From the NCBI RefSeq assembly GCF_028610705.1, contig NZ_JAQQWT010000027.1, positions 1 through 44,551 of the forward strand: a DNA stretch of 44,551 nucleotides, written 5' to 3'. The position numbers and the translations under genes are program-made. Origin of the DNA: Halalkalibacter alkalisediminis (GTDB lineage: Bacteria; Bacillota; Bacilli; Bacillales; Bacillaceae_D). The notes under the pieces are model-generated. The model did no database searches. It was given only the letters and a program-made list of their open reading frames with translations, and had not been told where the DNA came from. Each line of letters starts with the position of its first letter. Within the stretch, counting starts at the first letter, position 1. Below are positions 33,951-43,479 of this stretch, piece after piece.

Positions 33951-34136
33951 GTGAATATCATCCGTAAATATTGGTATTATCCTTCCTATTTTATATCCGC
34001 TCTGTTGGTAATCATACTTGTAGACAATATTCGGGGAATCGAACTGAGACTAGGGGATAATCTTTTGTACGCGTTCGTTTTAGTGCTATTCCTTTTCATT
34101 GCTGATAAATGGTTTTACAAAAAGAAATCAGAGTAG
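33951..34136 (+). CDS. 61-aa two-span membrane protein
   Basis: GTG 33951 follows TTGGAGGTG by 5 bases. Two hydrophobic segments, YFISALLVIILVDNI and LLYAFVLVLFLFIAD, with a Lys-rich end (KKKSE). Small proteins of this layout are common in Bacillaceae without known role. The frame also opens at 33930 but the SD supports the GTG. Confidence 0.6.
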   Translation: MNIIRKYWYYPSYFISALLVIILVDNIRGIELRLGDNLLYAFVLVLFLFIADKWFYKKKSE

Positions 34137-34445
34137 TACTAGCAAAAAAGTTTAGCTACGGCACGTGCTCGCTTTAGTATATGCATGGCCTTTTTAGTGG
34201 AACGAATGAATCGGTCAAAACGGTCTATTTTTAACATAAAAGCTGCAATCTGAAGGTGACTTGCTAGTTTTTAAAATGAAGGCTTAGAATTTGTCCAATG
34301 ATTTGTATAAATCATGCTTAAATTTAACTCATCACTATCTTGCATCAACTTTGAGAGATATGCGTCTCATAGAAACAAATGCGTTACCATACACTGACTA
34401 CCCTGCTCTCGCACCATACTTTATCACCCAACAAAAAACAAAATT
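34137..34445. other. Intergenic region
   Basis: No gene I can support; a 69-codon open frame at 34291-34500 has neither an SD nor protein-like composition and overlaps the next promoter. Confidence 0.35.
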
Positions 34446-34446
34446 A

Positions 34447-34455
34447 TGCTATGAT
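34447..34455 (+). promoter_or_regulatory. Extended -10 promoter of the coiled-coil gene
   Basis: TG-c-TATGAT, an extended -10 element, 35 bases before the ATG of the coiled-coil gene. No clear -35 is needed in such promoters. Confidence 0.5.
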
Positions 34456-34489
34456 TTAGAAAATACTATTTTTTGTATAGGAGTGAGCT

Positions 34490-34792
34490 ATGGTGTTTGA
34501 TGAAAGAGCAGCCATCCATCTACGAATGCAACAAATTGTACAGGAACGTGAGAGATTACAAGATGAGTATAAGGATTTATTTACTCGACTTAGAGAAATG
34601 GATCAGCGTGAAGACTCACAGATCCCCTCTCCTCCTGTTGAGAGTGTTAGACAAAATAATGTGGCGACTCAGGAAAAGCAGCTGGAGTGGGAAAACATAG
34701 ATTTAGGTGATCAAGTCGATGCAGAGATTGATACGAAAGAATATGATGAGCGGCTGAATCAACTTCAGGATTTTTTAGAGAGTGAGGAGTAA
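34490..34792 (+). CDS. Small coiled-coil protein, unknown family
   Basis: 100-aa charged protein. Residues 5-45 form a heptad-type coiled coil (HLRMQQIVQERERLQDEY), the middle is Pro/Gln-rich, and the end is strongly acidic (DERLNQLQDFLESEE). GGAGTG stands 4 bases before the ATG and a terminator follows. No family is recognised. Confidence 0.65.
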   Translation: MVFDERAAIHLRMQQIVQERERLQDEYKDLFTRLREMDQREDSQIPSPPVESVRQNNVATQEKQLEWENIDLGDQVDAEIDTKEYDERLNQLQDFLESEE

Positions 34793-34799
34793 ATCAATA

Positions 34800-34855
34800 A
34801 AAAAGGTTCCTGCCACCACATATATTTAACGCACCTGGGGTGGCAGAAACCTATG
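34800..34855 (+). terminator. Terminator after the coiled-coil gene
   Basis: AGGTTcCTGCCACC pairs with GGGTGGCAGaAACCT over a loop of about 20 bases. Confidence 0.75.
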
Positions 34856-34920
34856 CTCTGTTCCGTTATTTAACGCTATTTAGATCACAGCGCATATCTT
34901 CCAAGACTAAACCATAAACT

Positions 34921-36336
34921 CTATCTATTCCGATTAAATACAACCAATTTCTTTTCTGTCATTTCTTCAATCGCATATTTCACACCTTCTCGGCCAATCC
35001 CACTTTCTTTTACTCCACCGTAAGGCATATGGTCAACACGGAATGTAGGGATATCATTGATTAACACTCCACCTACATGAAGATGTTCAACAGCGTCTAA
35101 AGCCGTATGAATGTTGTCTGTATAAATGCCTGCTTGCAATCCGTATTTTGATTCATTGACCATTTCAATGGCTTCTTCAACCGTTTTTACCTTATTAATA
35201 ACGACAATTGGTGCAAATACTTCCTGACATGAGACTTTTTGTGATGGATCAACATCGAGTAACACAGTAGGCAATAAAACGCTGCCGTCTGCTCTGCCTC
35301 CAATTGCAACTTGAGCTCCCTGTTGTTCCGCTTCCCGAATCCACGTCAATGCTCGCTCAACATCTTTAGCACTAATTAAAGCAGAAATGTCTGTCTTAGG
35401 ATCTAATGGATCTCCAACTGTTAATTGGCTTGTGGCTTTTGTAAATTTTGATGCAAATTCATCGTACAATTCTTCCAAAACATAAACGCGTTGTAAAGAA
35501 ATACATACTTGACCTTGATTCGAAAAAGCTCCTACCACACACCGGTCGATAATGTGATCAAGCTTTACATCGTTATCAATAATGACAGCTGCATTGGAGC
35601 CAAGCTCCAATGTCACGCGCTTTAATCCTGCTTTACTGCGAATCCCAATTCCTACAGCAGGGCTACCTGTAAAGGAGATTTTACTAACCCTCTCATCGGC
35701 TACGATCTTTTCTCCAATAAGCGAGCCTTTACCAGTTACCACATTAAGAGCACCTGCTGGAAGCCCTGCTTCTTGAAAAAGTTCCGCAATGAAAAGAGCG
35801 GATAATGGTGTTTGTTCTGCCGGCTTTAATACAACTGTATTCCCTGCTGCTAGAGCGGGACCTACTTTATGGGCCACTAGATTCATCGGAAAATTAAATG
35901 GAGTAATCGCACCAATGACTCCAATCGGCTCATGGACCATATAAGCAACTCTCCCTTCGCCACCAGGGGCAGCATCTAGCGGTAACGTTTCCCCATGAAT
36001 ACGTTTTGCCTCTTCTGCTGCAAACTTATATGTTTGAATTGTTCGCTCAACTTCTCCCATGGCAATCGTAATCGGTTTAGCGGACTCCGTTGCAATGATT
36101 CTAGCAGCTTCGCCTGACCTTTCCTCAAGTAATCTGGCTACTTTCTCTAAAATTGTTGCACGCTTGTGACTCGGCATTTTCGCCATTGAAAGTTTTGCAC
36201 GATCCGCTGCTTCTAATGCTAGTTCCACCTCATTTTCATCAGCACTAGCCACTTGAGCCATTTCTTCCCCGCTATACGGAGCTAAAAGAGCAGTTGTTTT
36301 TTTAGCTTCTATCCATTCTCCATTGATGAATAACAT
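34921..36336 (-). CDS. NAD(P)-dependent aldehyde dehydrogenase
   Basis: 471-aa ALDH. Rossmann region ITPFNFPMNLVAHKVGPALA, general base Glu in LELGSNA, and catalytic Cys in GQVCISLQRVYV. It oxidises an aldehyde to the acid and is coupled to the class III aminotransferase upstream, so it most likely takes the semialdehyde made by that enzyme. The group resembles lactaldehyde, phosphonoacetaldehyde or sulfoacetaldehyde dehydrogenases. The ATG at 36345 overlaps the aminotransferase stop, but GAGGG is better spaced (9 bases) from the ATG at 36336. Confidence 0.9.
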   Translation of the reverse strand: MLFINGEWIEAKKTTALLAPYSGEEMAQVASADENEVELALEAADRAKLSMAKMPSHKRATILEKVARLLEERSGEAARIIATESAKPITIAMGEVERTIQTYKFAAEEAKRIHGETLPLDAAPGGEGRVAYMVHEPIGVIGAITPFNFPMNLVAHKVGPALAAGNTVVLKPAEQTPLSALFIAELFQEAGLPAGALNVVTGKGSLIGEKIVADERVSKISFTGSPAVGIGIRSKAGLKRVTLELGSNAAVIIDNDVKLDHIIDRCVVGAFSNQGQVCISLQRVYVLEELYDEFASKFTKATSQLTVGDPLDPKTDISALISAKDVERALTWIREAEQQGAQVAIGGRADGSVLLPTVLLDVDPSQKVSCQEVFAPIVVINKVKTVEEAIEMVNESKYGLQAGIYTDNIHTALDAVEHLHVGGVLINDIPTFRVDHMPYGGVKESGIGREGVKYAIEEMTEKKLVVFNRNR

Positions 36337-36341
36337 TTTTT

Positions 36342-37676
36342 TCATCCCTCAATCCCCTTTTTATATGTTATTTCAACTGCTGAAATCGTCTCAGCTAAAA
36401 TCGTAATCATTTGATTGATTTCTTCTTTATTTATCACTAATGGTGGGGCCATCACGAGTGTATCCTGGCCATCAAATACAACCGAGCGAATCACGAGCCC
36501 ACGTTTAGCAGCTTCGGCCACTACTAATGGCGCGACTGGCTCTTGGAATCTTTCATTTGTGTCTTGGTCTTTCACCAATTCAATCGCTCCCATTAACCCA
36601 AGAGCTCTTACCTCACCCACGATGGACTGACTTTTTTGCAAAGCTTTAAAGCCAGCTAGCATCTCAGCTCCCATTTGTTTTGCACGGTCGATCAGATTTT
36701 CACTCTCAATAATTTCTAAATTTTTAAGCGCCACACTACAAGCCATGGGATGGCCACTATAGGTATAGCCATGTAGCAATGTACCCGTTGAATGTTTAGC
36801 AAAATCTTGATGCATCCTTTCTGAAATCATCACTCCACCTAGCTGTGCATACCCACTCGTAACCCCTTTCGCAAAGCACATCATATCAGGCACAACATCA
36901 TAATGCTCGATGCCAAAATACGTACCCGTTCTCCCGAATCCGGTAATCACTTCATCTGTGATCATTAACAGGTTGTATTCGTCACAAATGTCTCTAACTT
37001 CCTTAAAATAGTTATCGGGCGCGATATGCACACCTCCAGCTCCTTGCACCGGTTCGGCAACAAATGCGGCAATCGTATCAGGTCCTTCTAATTCAATCAT
37101 TTGGCGAAGAGCTTCTGATGACGTATTTTCTACATAATGAAAATCTGGTGCTAATGAGTTCGTGAAGTCACGAAACGGCTTTAATCCCGTCGCACTGGTC
37201 GCTCCCATTGCTACACCGTGATAGGACTTTGTTCTTGTAATGATTTTTTTCTTTTTGGGTAGTCCTTTTAAAATCCAATAATGTCTCGCAAGCTTATAAG
37301 CTGTATCATTTGACTCTGATCCTCCAGATGTGAAAAATGTAGCGGATAAATGTCCCGGTGCAACATCAGCGAGTTTAGCCGCCAGCTTGATCGCCGGTTC
37401 ATTACTAAATGTTGCAAAGCAAGAGCTAAATGCTAGCTTTGACATTTGTTCCAACGCCACTTTTCCCATTTCTTCTCTTCCGTGACCAATATTAACATTC
37501 CATAAAGAAGACATGCCATCAATCACTTTATATCCTTTTATGTCTTCTAACATAACTCCTTCACCTTTCGTAAATATGAAACTAGGACCGTGTTGTTGCT
37601 GTTGTTGAATCGGCGATGTTGGGTGTAGGAAATGCTTTTTATCTAATTCCTCTAATTCGTGAATATACTGATTCAT
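36342..37676 (-). CDS. Class III omega-amino acid aminotransferase
   Basis: 444-aa PLP enzyme of fold type I. DGMSSLWNVNIGHG at the substrate side, TFFTSGGSESNDTAYKLAR, the PLP-Asp in LLMITDEVITGFGRTG and the Schiff-base Lys in MMCFAKGVTSGYAQLGG. This branch acts on terminal amines such as beta-alanine, GABA or taurine with pyruvate or 2-oxoglutarate. An ALDH follows with coupled translation, a pair that converts an omega-amine to an acid. AAAGGGAG precedes the ATG. It is the first gene after the sigma-54 promoter at 37720-37736. Confidence 0.9.
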   Translation of the reverse strand: MNQYIHELEELDKKHFLHPTSPIQQQQQHGPSFIFTKGEGVMLEDIKGYKVIDGMSSLWNVNIGHGREEMGKVALEQMSKLAFSSCFATFSNEPAIKLAAKLADVAPGHLSATFFTSGGSESNDTAYKLARHYWILKGLPKKKKIITRTKSYHGVAMGATSATGLKPFRDFTNSLAPDFHYVENTSSEALRQMIELEGPDTIAAFVAEPVQGAGGVHIAPDNYFKEVRDICDEYNLLMITDEVITGFGRTGTYFGIEHYDVVPDMMCFAKGVTSGYAQLGGVMISERMHQDFAKHSTGTLLHGYTYSGHPMACSVALKNLEIIESENLIDRAKQMGAEMLAGFKALQKSQSIVGEVRALGLMGAIELVKDQDTNERFQEPVAPLVVAEAAKRGLVIRSVVFDGQDTLVMAPPLVINKEEINQMITILAETISAVEITYKKGIEG

Positions 37677-37719
37677 GAAGATGACTCCCTTTCCAAATAG
37701 ATTCTTATACTTTTATTAT

Positions 37720-37736
37720 TGCAAGAATGGTGCCAA
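37720..37736 (-). promoter_or_regulatory. Sigma-54 (-24/-12) promoter
   Basis: On the minus strand TTGGCAC-CATTC-TTGCA fits TGGCAC-N5-TTGCW exactly, 44 bases before the aminotransferase ATG. The neighbouring activator gene supports it. Confidence 0.92.
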
Positions 37737-37789
37737 CTTTTTTAAGCGGGTATGACAGATGTTTCCATCCTCTTTGATCAACTTTTTAA

Positions 37790-37815
37790 TCAAAATCGGA
37801 AAAATCCGATTTAAA
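37790..37815. promoter_or_regulatory. Probable activator binding site (UAS)
   Basis: Inverted repeat AAATCGGA-TTTT-TCCGATTT about 70 bp upstream of the -24 box, between the divergent genes. AATCAA/TTGATT half repeats lie around it. Confidence 0.6.
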
Positions 37816-37857
37816 TATTGATTATCCAGTGGATTTGATTCATATTTAAATCAAAAG

Positions 37858-39291
37858 ATGATGAGAGGCGGGCGATTTACGGTGGACGAAGAGTTACAAA
37901 TAGAATTAGATAAAATCGTCGAAACGTCCAATAACAACATTACGATTACCGATGAAGATGGGATTATTTTACGATCCAATCCTAATCATTGGACGATGTA
38001 TGGGGTAAAAGCTGATTCGTATATAGGAAAGTCCGTGTACGATCTTGAAAAAGAAGGCGTTCTCTCTCCTTCCGTTAACGTCCTCGTTTTAAAGGAAAAA
38101 AAAGTCGTTCGTATCTTGCAGCACACCAAAACAGGACAAGTCGTAATGTCGACTGGTTATCCTGTCTTTAATAAAGAAGGACGATTAATTAGAGCAATTA
38201 GTTATAGCCAAGATCAAACAGAGATCATCCAGCTTCAAGAGCAGTACAAGCAATTGCAAACGAAAGTGGCAGGCTTTCAAACGGAAGTTGAGAAACTACG
38301 TGAAAAGGAAGCCAGCCATCGCATCTTGTTTCGTAGCGCGAAAATGCAGCAGCTATTTAAAACGATTCAACGGGTAGCTAAAACCGATGCAACCATTTTA
38401 TTTTTAGGGGAATCAGGGGTCGGCAAAAGCACGCTTGCCCGTTTTATTCACGATCAAAGTGAGCGTCACAAAGAACCTTTTATTGAAGTGAACTGCAGCA
38501 CCATACCTGAAACGTTATTTGAATCGGAAATGTTCGGCTATGAGCCAGGCTCATTCACTGGTGCACAAAGAAAAGGAAAACAAGGGTTAGTTGAGCAAGC
38601 AAATCATGGCACGTTATTTTTAGATGAAATCGGAGAACTGCCACTCGCCATTCAAGTAAAATTATTGAAAGTCATTCAGGAGAAAAAGTTGATGCGGATT
38701 GGTGGAAAAGACGAACTTCAGGTGAATTTCCGTTTAATTACAGCCACCAATCAAGATTTAAAAAAGATGGTAGATGAAGGCAAGTTCAGACTGGACTTAT
38801 ACTACCGATTAAATGTGGTTCCAGTTGACATTCCCCCCTTACGTGAAAGAAAGGATGATATCGCGATTCTCTTGCAGCACTATCTCCAGTCCATCAATGA
38901 AAAATATGACACAAGCAAAAAATTACATCCAACTACGTATGAACTATTGATTCACTATCATTGGCCTGGAAATGTCCGCGAGATGGAAAATTTGCTAGAG
39001 CGTCTCGTCTTAACGATTGAGGAGCAAATCATCGTACCCGAACACCTTCCCTTTGACCTTCAAAAAGACATCAAGGAAACGGTAGATCCGCCATGGAACT
39101 TCGATCAAGAGATCATAGAAAGAAAGACACTAAAAGAAACCTTGGAAGAGGTCGAATTGAAAGTAATCTTAAGCGCATACGCAAAATGTAAAACGACCTA
39201 TGAAATGGCTGAGTATTTAGGAATTAGCCAACCGTCTGTTATCTATAAATTAAAGAAATATAAAGAGGCTATTAAGAAGGGGAGTTTTTGA
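37858..39291 (+). CDS. Sigma-54-dependent activator (PAS, AAA+, HTH)
   Basis: 477-aa enhancer-binding protein. An N-terminal PAS domain (about 20-125; NNITITDEDGIILRSN), a coiled linker, the AAA+ domain (about 160-395) with Walker A GESGVGKS, the sigma-54 contact loop GSFTGA (a variant of GAFTGA), Walker B GTLFLDEIGELP and the R-finger region, then a C-terminal HTH (TTYEMAEYLGISQPSVIYKL). It should sense the amine or its product through PAS and activate the divergent operon. No clear SD precedes ATG 37858; GTG 37882 is an alternative. Confidence 0.92.
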   Translation: MMRGGRFTVDEELQIELDKIVETSNNNITITDEDGIILRSNPNHWTMYGVKADSYIGKSVYDLEKEGVLSPSVNVLVLKEKKVVRILQHTKTGQVVMSTGYPVFNKEGRLIRAISYSQDQTEIIQLQEQYKQLQTKVAGFQTEVEKLREKEASHRILFRSAKMQQLFKTIQRVAKTDATILFLGESGVGKSTLARFIHDQSERHKEPFIEVNCSTIPETLFESEMFGYEPGSFTGAQRKGKQGLVEQANHGTLFLDEIGELPLAIQVKLLKVIQEKKLMRIGGKDELQVNFRLITATNQDLKKMVDEGKFRLDLYYRLNVVPVDIPPLRERKDDIAILLQHYLQSINEKYDTSKKLHPTTYELLIHYHWPGNVREMENLLERLVLTIEEQIIVPEHLPFDLQKDIKETVDPPWNFDQEIIERKTLKETLEEVELKVILSAYAKCKTTYEMAEYLGISQPSVIYKLKKYKEAIKKGSF

Positions 39292-39867
39292 CCTATTTGG
39301 AAGGGCCAGACTGCAGTCTCAAGGCAGAAGTTTAATCTTTTTGTCAGTGATGCGCGGTTGACTAGAGTTGGATCGTTCATCAGTAAATTCTATGATCTAC
39401 TTAGAAAACCGGGCAAACCACAGATGCTTGGGCAATTCCATTAGTTAGAACCATGCAACCAGACTATATTTTTCCCTTATGTCCAAATACTGTGAGGGAA
39501 TATGAAAAATTGGGAATCCCGGCCTCCCAATTAGACTTTGGCTTTGAAACAACCGTTCATCGTCCAGTTGAAAAATCTTCAAAGTACAAAGCTCAAATTG
39601 CTATTGTAAACTTCATTTGGAATAGCAAGGAAATTTGGTGTTGCGCTTGCAGAGTGTGGGCAGGTGCACGCTCTTTTCAACTAGGACGGGTCATAAGATG
39701 CCTGTTGAATATGTGAGGGAGAAGCTGTTTTAAGAGAGTATTACTTTTTCAATGTAAAAGCCGCTTTTTCCTCTTTAGAAGAATCTTTTACAGTGAAACA
39801 CCAGTAAGACTAACCACGTGCGGTTAGTCTTACCCATTTAATATTTCTAAAGTTACGTTTTAACAAC
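39292..39867. other. Region with a gene remnant and hairpins
   Basis: Apart from the CgeB-like fragment, it contains TGTAAAAG / CTTTTACA (about 39757-39793) and the 11-bp stem TAAGACTAACC / GGTTAGTCTTA (39805-39832), which may be the terminator of the luciferase-like gene read on the minus strand. Confidence 0.5.
39425..39600 (+). pseudogene. Fragment of a CgeB-like glycosyltransferase
   Basis: TTDAWAIPLVRTMQPDYIF, followed by PLCPNTVREYEKLGIPASQ and FGFETTVHRP, matches the central part of CgeB-type (DUF3880) spore-maturation glycosyltransferases. The N-terminal and C-terminal parts are missing and frames break on both sides. Confidence 0.6.
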
Positions 39868-40923
39868 CTAATTCCCTTCCTCAGCTTCCCACCTAGATAT
39901 TTCTTCACGAACCTTTGGTGCTACCTCTTTCCCCAATAAATCGATCGCTTTCATCACATCTTCATGAGGCATGGAGCCGACCGGCACATGCAACATAAAG
40001 CGAGTGATGCCCACATTTTTTCGTAGGTAAATGATCTTTTCGGCTACAAAGTCCGAATCTCCCACATATAGCGCTCCTTCAAGGCTACGAGCCGCATCAA
40101 AGCTCGATCGACCATAGTGTCCCCAACCACGCTCTCGCCCTAATTTATTCATCACTTGCTCGGTCGACGGGAAAAATTTATCGGCTGCCACTTCAGATTC
40201 TTCGGCAATAAATCCATGTGAATGTGAAGCAATTGGTAGCTTGGATAGGTCATGGCCTGCTTGAGTCGCTGCCTTTTTATAAAGCTCCACAAGCGGCTTA
40301 AATTGCAACGGTTGTCCACCAATAATAGCTAGAACAAGTGGCAATCCAAGGAGCCCCGCACGAATAACAGATTCAGAGTTCCCACCACTGCCAATCCAAA
40401 CAGGCAAGGGATCTTGAACCGGGCGTGGATACACCCCAAGATTATCAATCGCTGGACGATGTCCGCCTCTCCAAGTTACTTTTTCAGAATCTCGTATTTT
40501 CAACAGCAACTCCAGCTTCTCATTAAACAATTCATCATAGTCTCTTAAGTCATACCCAAATAGCGGAAAGGATTCAATAAACGAACCCCGGCCTGCCATG
40601 ATCTCCGCGCGCCCGTTTGAAATCGCATCAAGAGTTGCAAAATCCTGAAACACCCTCACAGGATCGGCTGAAGAAAGCACCGTTACCGCACTTGTCAATC
40701 GAATCCGACTCGTCTGCGAAGCAGCAGCAGCAAGTACAACTGCAGGAGACGATGCTGCAAAATCTTCACGATGATGTTCACCAACACCAAAGACATCCAC
40801 CCCCACTTGATCTGCCAGTACGATTTCCTCAACTACTTCACGTATTCGCTGTGCATGGCTGATGACCTCACCAGTTTCAACATCCGGAGTTGTTTCTACA
40901 AATGTACTTACTCCTATTTCCAT
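39868..40923 (-). CDS. Luciferase-like (LLM) flavin monooxygenase 1
   Basis: 351-aa TIM-barrel protein of the bacterial luciferase family. FGVGEHHREDFAASSP and AVTVLSSADPVRVFQDFATL are the family's flavin-side motifs, and PLPVWIGSGG lies on the other side of the barrel. These enzymes use reduced flavin and oxygen; the substrate is not predictable. TTGGAGGA is spaced well before the ATG. It lies 260 bases downstream of a second LLM gene but the two are only weakly alike and a repeat-like spacer separates them. Confidence 0.9.
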   Translation of the reverse strand: MEIGVSTFVETTPDVETGEVISHAQRIREVVEEIVLADQVGVDVFGVGEHHREDFAASSPAVVLAAAASQTSRIRLTSAVTVLSSADPVRVFQDFATLDAISNGRAEIMAGRGSFIESFPLFGYDLRDYDELFNEKLELLLKIRDSEKVTWRGGHRPAIDNLGVYPRPVQDPLPVWIGSGGNSESVIRAGLLGLPLVLAIIGGQPLQFKPLVELYKKAATQAGHDLSKLPIASHSHGFIAEESEVAADKFFPSTEQVMNKLGRERGWGHYGRSSFDAARSLEGALYVGDSDFVAEKIIYLRKNVGITRFMLHVPVGSMPHEDVMKAIDLLGKEVAPKVREEISRWEAEEGN

Positions 40924-41182
40924 TAACTTTCCTCCAAGCTATTATGTAATATCATTATTTTTATTCAGTGCCCAACCGCTAGAGTCCATTGAGCCGGACA
41001 CTGGTTCCGTTTAGTTCAAATTGACGGCAAAACATTATTGAAATAACAAAATAGCGGAACTCATGTCAAAATGTTGATTAACGTAACCTATGTCCTCTTG
41101 ACTTGTTTTCTTTTCCTAAATAAATCCTTGCCATAGAAGAGCCACCGAAGAAGGTTCTGTGCCTCCAGTTCACACTCGTACT
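40924..41182. other. Spacer between the two LLM genes
   Basis: Contains GC-rich stretches unlike its surroundings (around 40970-41025). GCGGAAC near 41052 echoes the earlier GGTTCCG, so a degenerate inverted repeat is possible. No gene is seen. Confidence 0.3.
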
Positions 41183-42187
41183 CTACTTCCCATCAACCAC
41201 TTCTTTAAATAGTTCATAGGAGCGTTTTTGTTTCTCAGCATCATAAATATAAGAGACCGCCATGATTTCATCTACATTATATTTCTCTTGGAAACTCTTC
41301 AACTGCTCTCGGATAGTATCTTTACTTCCCATGAGCGTCACACTCGACATCGACGTAGCCAAAGCCATTTCGTGTGAGCTCCAAATGTCATCCATGCTAT
41401 CAACAGGCGGCATTAATGGGTTTTGAGTACCCCGTACGACATTTAGGAAAAATTGCTGCATTGTTGTTAACTCACGTTTGGCTTCTTCATCACTTTCAGC
41501 TGCAATGACATTCAAACAAACCATCATATTTGGAGCATCTAAATATTCGGATGGCTGGAATCGATTTCGATAAATCGTAATAGCTTCTTCCATGTATCTT
41601 GGCGCAAAATGTGAAGCAAATACATAAGGTAAGCCTAGTTTTGCTGCTAAATAAGCGGATTCCGTCGAGGATCCAAGGATGTAAATCGGAACATTCGTAC
41701 CAACCCCTGGATAAGCTTTAACATAGCTTTGACGCTCTTTTGGACCAAAATAAGTTAGCAAGGCATTGACGTCTTCAGGAAATGTGTAGACCGAGACATC
41801 TTTTTGGGTTCGGCGTAATGCATTAGCCGTTTTCATATCTGTCCCAGGCGCCCGCCCTAGTCCTAAGTCAAGACGATCCTGGTAAATTGTTGCCATTGTA
41901 CCAAATTGTTCCGCCACTACTAAAGGTGAATGATTCGGTAACATAATCCCACCAGATCCAACACGTATGTGCTCTGTATGTTCGAGCGTATGTTTGATTA
42001 ATATAGAAGTCGCTGAACTGACAAGCGTTGATGTATTGTGATGTTCTGCAATCCAATAACGAGTATAGCCCAATTTCTCGGTTGCTTGGGCAAGATCTAC
42101 CATCGCATCAATGGCTTCCTTTGACCCTTGCCCTTGGCGAATCGGGGCTAGATTTAAAACAGATACAGGTATTTGTATATTAGACAT
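41183..42187 (-). CDS. Luciferase-like (LLM) flavin monooxygenase 2
   Basis: 334-aa member of the luciferase family, in the YceB/YhbW-type subgroup: [14 protein letters not shown] at the start, [51 protein letters not shown] and the late [14 protein letters not shown]. Uses reduced flavin; substrate unknown. Two ATG codons lie close together; AAAGGA is 8 bases before the one at 42187 and too close to that at 42193. Confidence 0.9.
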   Translation of the reverse strand: MSNIQIPVSVLNLAPIRQGQGSKEAIDAMVDLAQATEKLGYTRYWIAEHHNTSTLVSSATSILIKHTLEHTEHIRVGSGGIMLPNHSPLVVAEQFGTMATIYQDRLDLGLGRAPGTDMKTANALRRTQKDVSVYTFPEDVNALLTYFGPKERQSYVKAYPGVGTNVPIYILGSSTESAYLAAKLGLPYVFASHFAPRYMEEAITIYRNRFQPSEYLDAPNMMVCLNVIAAESDEEAKRELTTMQQFFLNVVRGTQNPLMPPVDSMDDIWSSHEMALATSMSSVTLMGSKDTIREQLKSFQEKYNVDEIMAVSYIYDAEKQKRSYELFKEVVDGK

Positions 42188-42349
42188 TTTCATGGTCCTT
42201 TCTTGATCAAGTTACAACTACATAGTATCAAGAGGGACACCAGAAACAAAATTTAATGCCTATAAAGAGGAGGTTCCTATTTTTGGCGCTCATTGAGATA
42301 AAGCATACAGCAACTGCTAGCTGACTCTCCGTTTTAAAAAATGGCACTA

Positions 42350-42558
42350 AAAAAGAGAAACCGCTGAAAAAGGAGTTAGAATGAGGCCACTGAAAAAGGT
42401 ACGGCTTTCACCTGTTTCAATGGCCTTTAAGCAATGGAACCGTTGCTTTGTCTTAAGCCTGCTATGAGTGGGTTTCTCATAACAGGCGCGCAACAAGTGA
42501 AGCCATTGCTATTTCCTAGAATCTGCTTAAAGGGACTTTTTCAGTGGCTTCTCTTTTT
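42350..42558. repeat. 209-bp hairpin-rich element with terminal inverted repeats
   Basis: Ends AAAAAGAGAAACCGCTGAAAA and the matching CTTTTTCAGTGGCTTCTCTT are inverted repeats of 23 bp with two mismatches. Inside are three hairpins: GCCAcTGAAAaAGGT / ACCTgTTTCAaTGGC (42385-42423), AAGCAAtGG / CCgTTGCTT (42429-42448) and CCTGcTATGAG / CTCATAaCAGG (42458-42486). It codes for nothing. It looks like a MITE or a structured RNA element. Confidence 0.7.
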
Positions 42559-42595
42559 CACTTTTAAACCAGAGGGCATAACCCACTCATCTCTA

Positions 42596-43282
42596 TTAAT
42601 TTAAATCCATACTTCCTTCTTTTTTCATTTTAAAAATCTTTAACCAATTAGGAAATCTTTGCTTAGCAGCAGCAGACTGTCTATAAGCTAGTACAAATTC
42701 TTGAAACTGCTCTTCCCTTTCTTCAAGCTTATGTTGAATAAATAATTTCTCTTCTTCCTCACGGTGAATGTCTTGTCTTAGTTTAGTAATTTCTTCTTGT
42801 GTATGTTCTGCTCTGTCTACGACAAGGTGAGAATAGGATTGAATAAGAGACTTTGTTTTATGATGCCCTGCGTTTAATTCCGTTTTTATTTCTTCTTTTA
42901 AATCTAGGATGATTTCTTCTTTCACTTGAGCAAAAGACTCATTTAGTTGTTGAATGGTTTCTGTCGTATCGTTTTGTAAGGAAACAAGCATATCTACCAT
43001 TTCTGGAGAAGTTGTTTCGCTTATATCATCATCACGTTCTACTTCATAATTTGTATCAAGTATAAAGTTGACGTGATCATCGTTGATATGATGATCTTTT
43101 AGGATTTTGATTTTCTTTAATGTTTCTATTTCAAAATCAGAGTATAGTCTCGCTCCTGTTTTTGTCCTTTGTACATAAAGAGCATGTGAAAACGACTCTT
43201 CCCATTCTTTTAGCTTTCCTACTGAGACTTTTAATTTTTTAGAGACTTCCTTAATTGTATATTTTTTTTGTCCTTTTTCCAT
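42596..43282 (-). CDS. MerR-type HTH, coiled-coil protein (RacA-like)
   Basis: 228-aa protein. N-terminal winged HTH of the MerR type (KKYTIKEVSKKLKVSVGKLK, followed by YVQRTKTGARLYSDFEIETL), then about 100 residues of coiled coil (QEEITKLRQDIHREEEEKLF), and a basic, aromatic tail (RFPNWLKIFKMKKE) that may bind membrane. The order recalls RacA, which ties the chromosome origin to the pole at sporulation, but RacA is shorter, so this could also be a plasmid or phage DUF3967-like relative. GGGGTGA stands before the ATG. Confidence 0.65.
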   Translation of the reverse strand: MEKGQKKYTIKEVSKKLKVSVGKLKEWEESFSHALYVQRTKTGARLYSDFEIETLKKIKILKDHHINDDHVNFILDTNYEVERDDDISETTSPEMVDMLVSLQNDTTETIQQLNESFAQVKEEIILDLKEEIKTELNAGHHKTKSLIQSYSHLVVDRAEHTQEEITKLRQDIHREEEEKLFIQHKLEEREEQFQEFVLAYRQSAAAKQRFPNWLKIFKMKKEGSMDLN

Positions 43283-43421
43283 AGGCTCACCCCATCGTTT
43301 ATTTTGGTGTTTGTTTACATATTAGATGCGATTATGACCATTTTCCTCCTACATGACAAAAGCTCTAATAAAAAGCTCTTATTCGGCAAGATGCTCATTC
43401 TTTTAAGGATTTTAAAACGCA

Positions 43422-43463
43422 AAGAGGTTACTAAAAAAGGTGAAAACCTTCTCCAGTAACCTA
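43422..43463 (-). terminator. Hairpin after the zinc-ribbon gene
   Basis: AGGTTACT / AGTAACCT with inner stem AAGGT-gaaa-ACCTT, just past the small gene on the minus strand. Confidence 0.6.
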
Positions 43464-43479
43464 CTCATCTCACTTACCA

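Noticed and set aside
36415-36630. Plus-strand ORFs opposite the aminotransferase and ALDH genes
   Set aside because: Shadow frames of well-supported enzymes.
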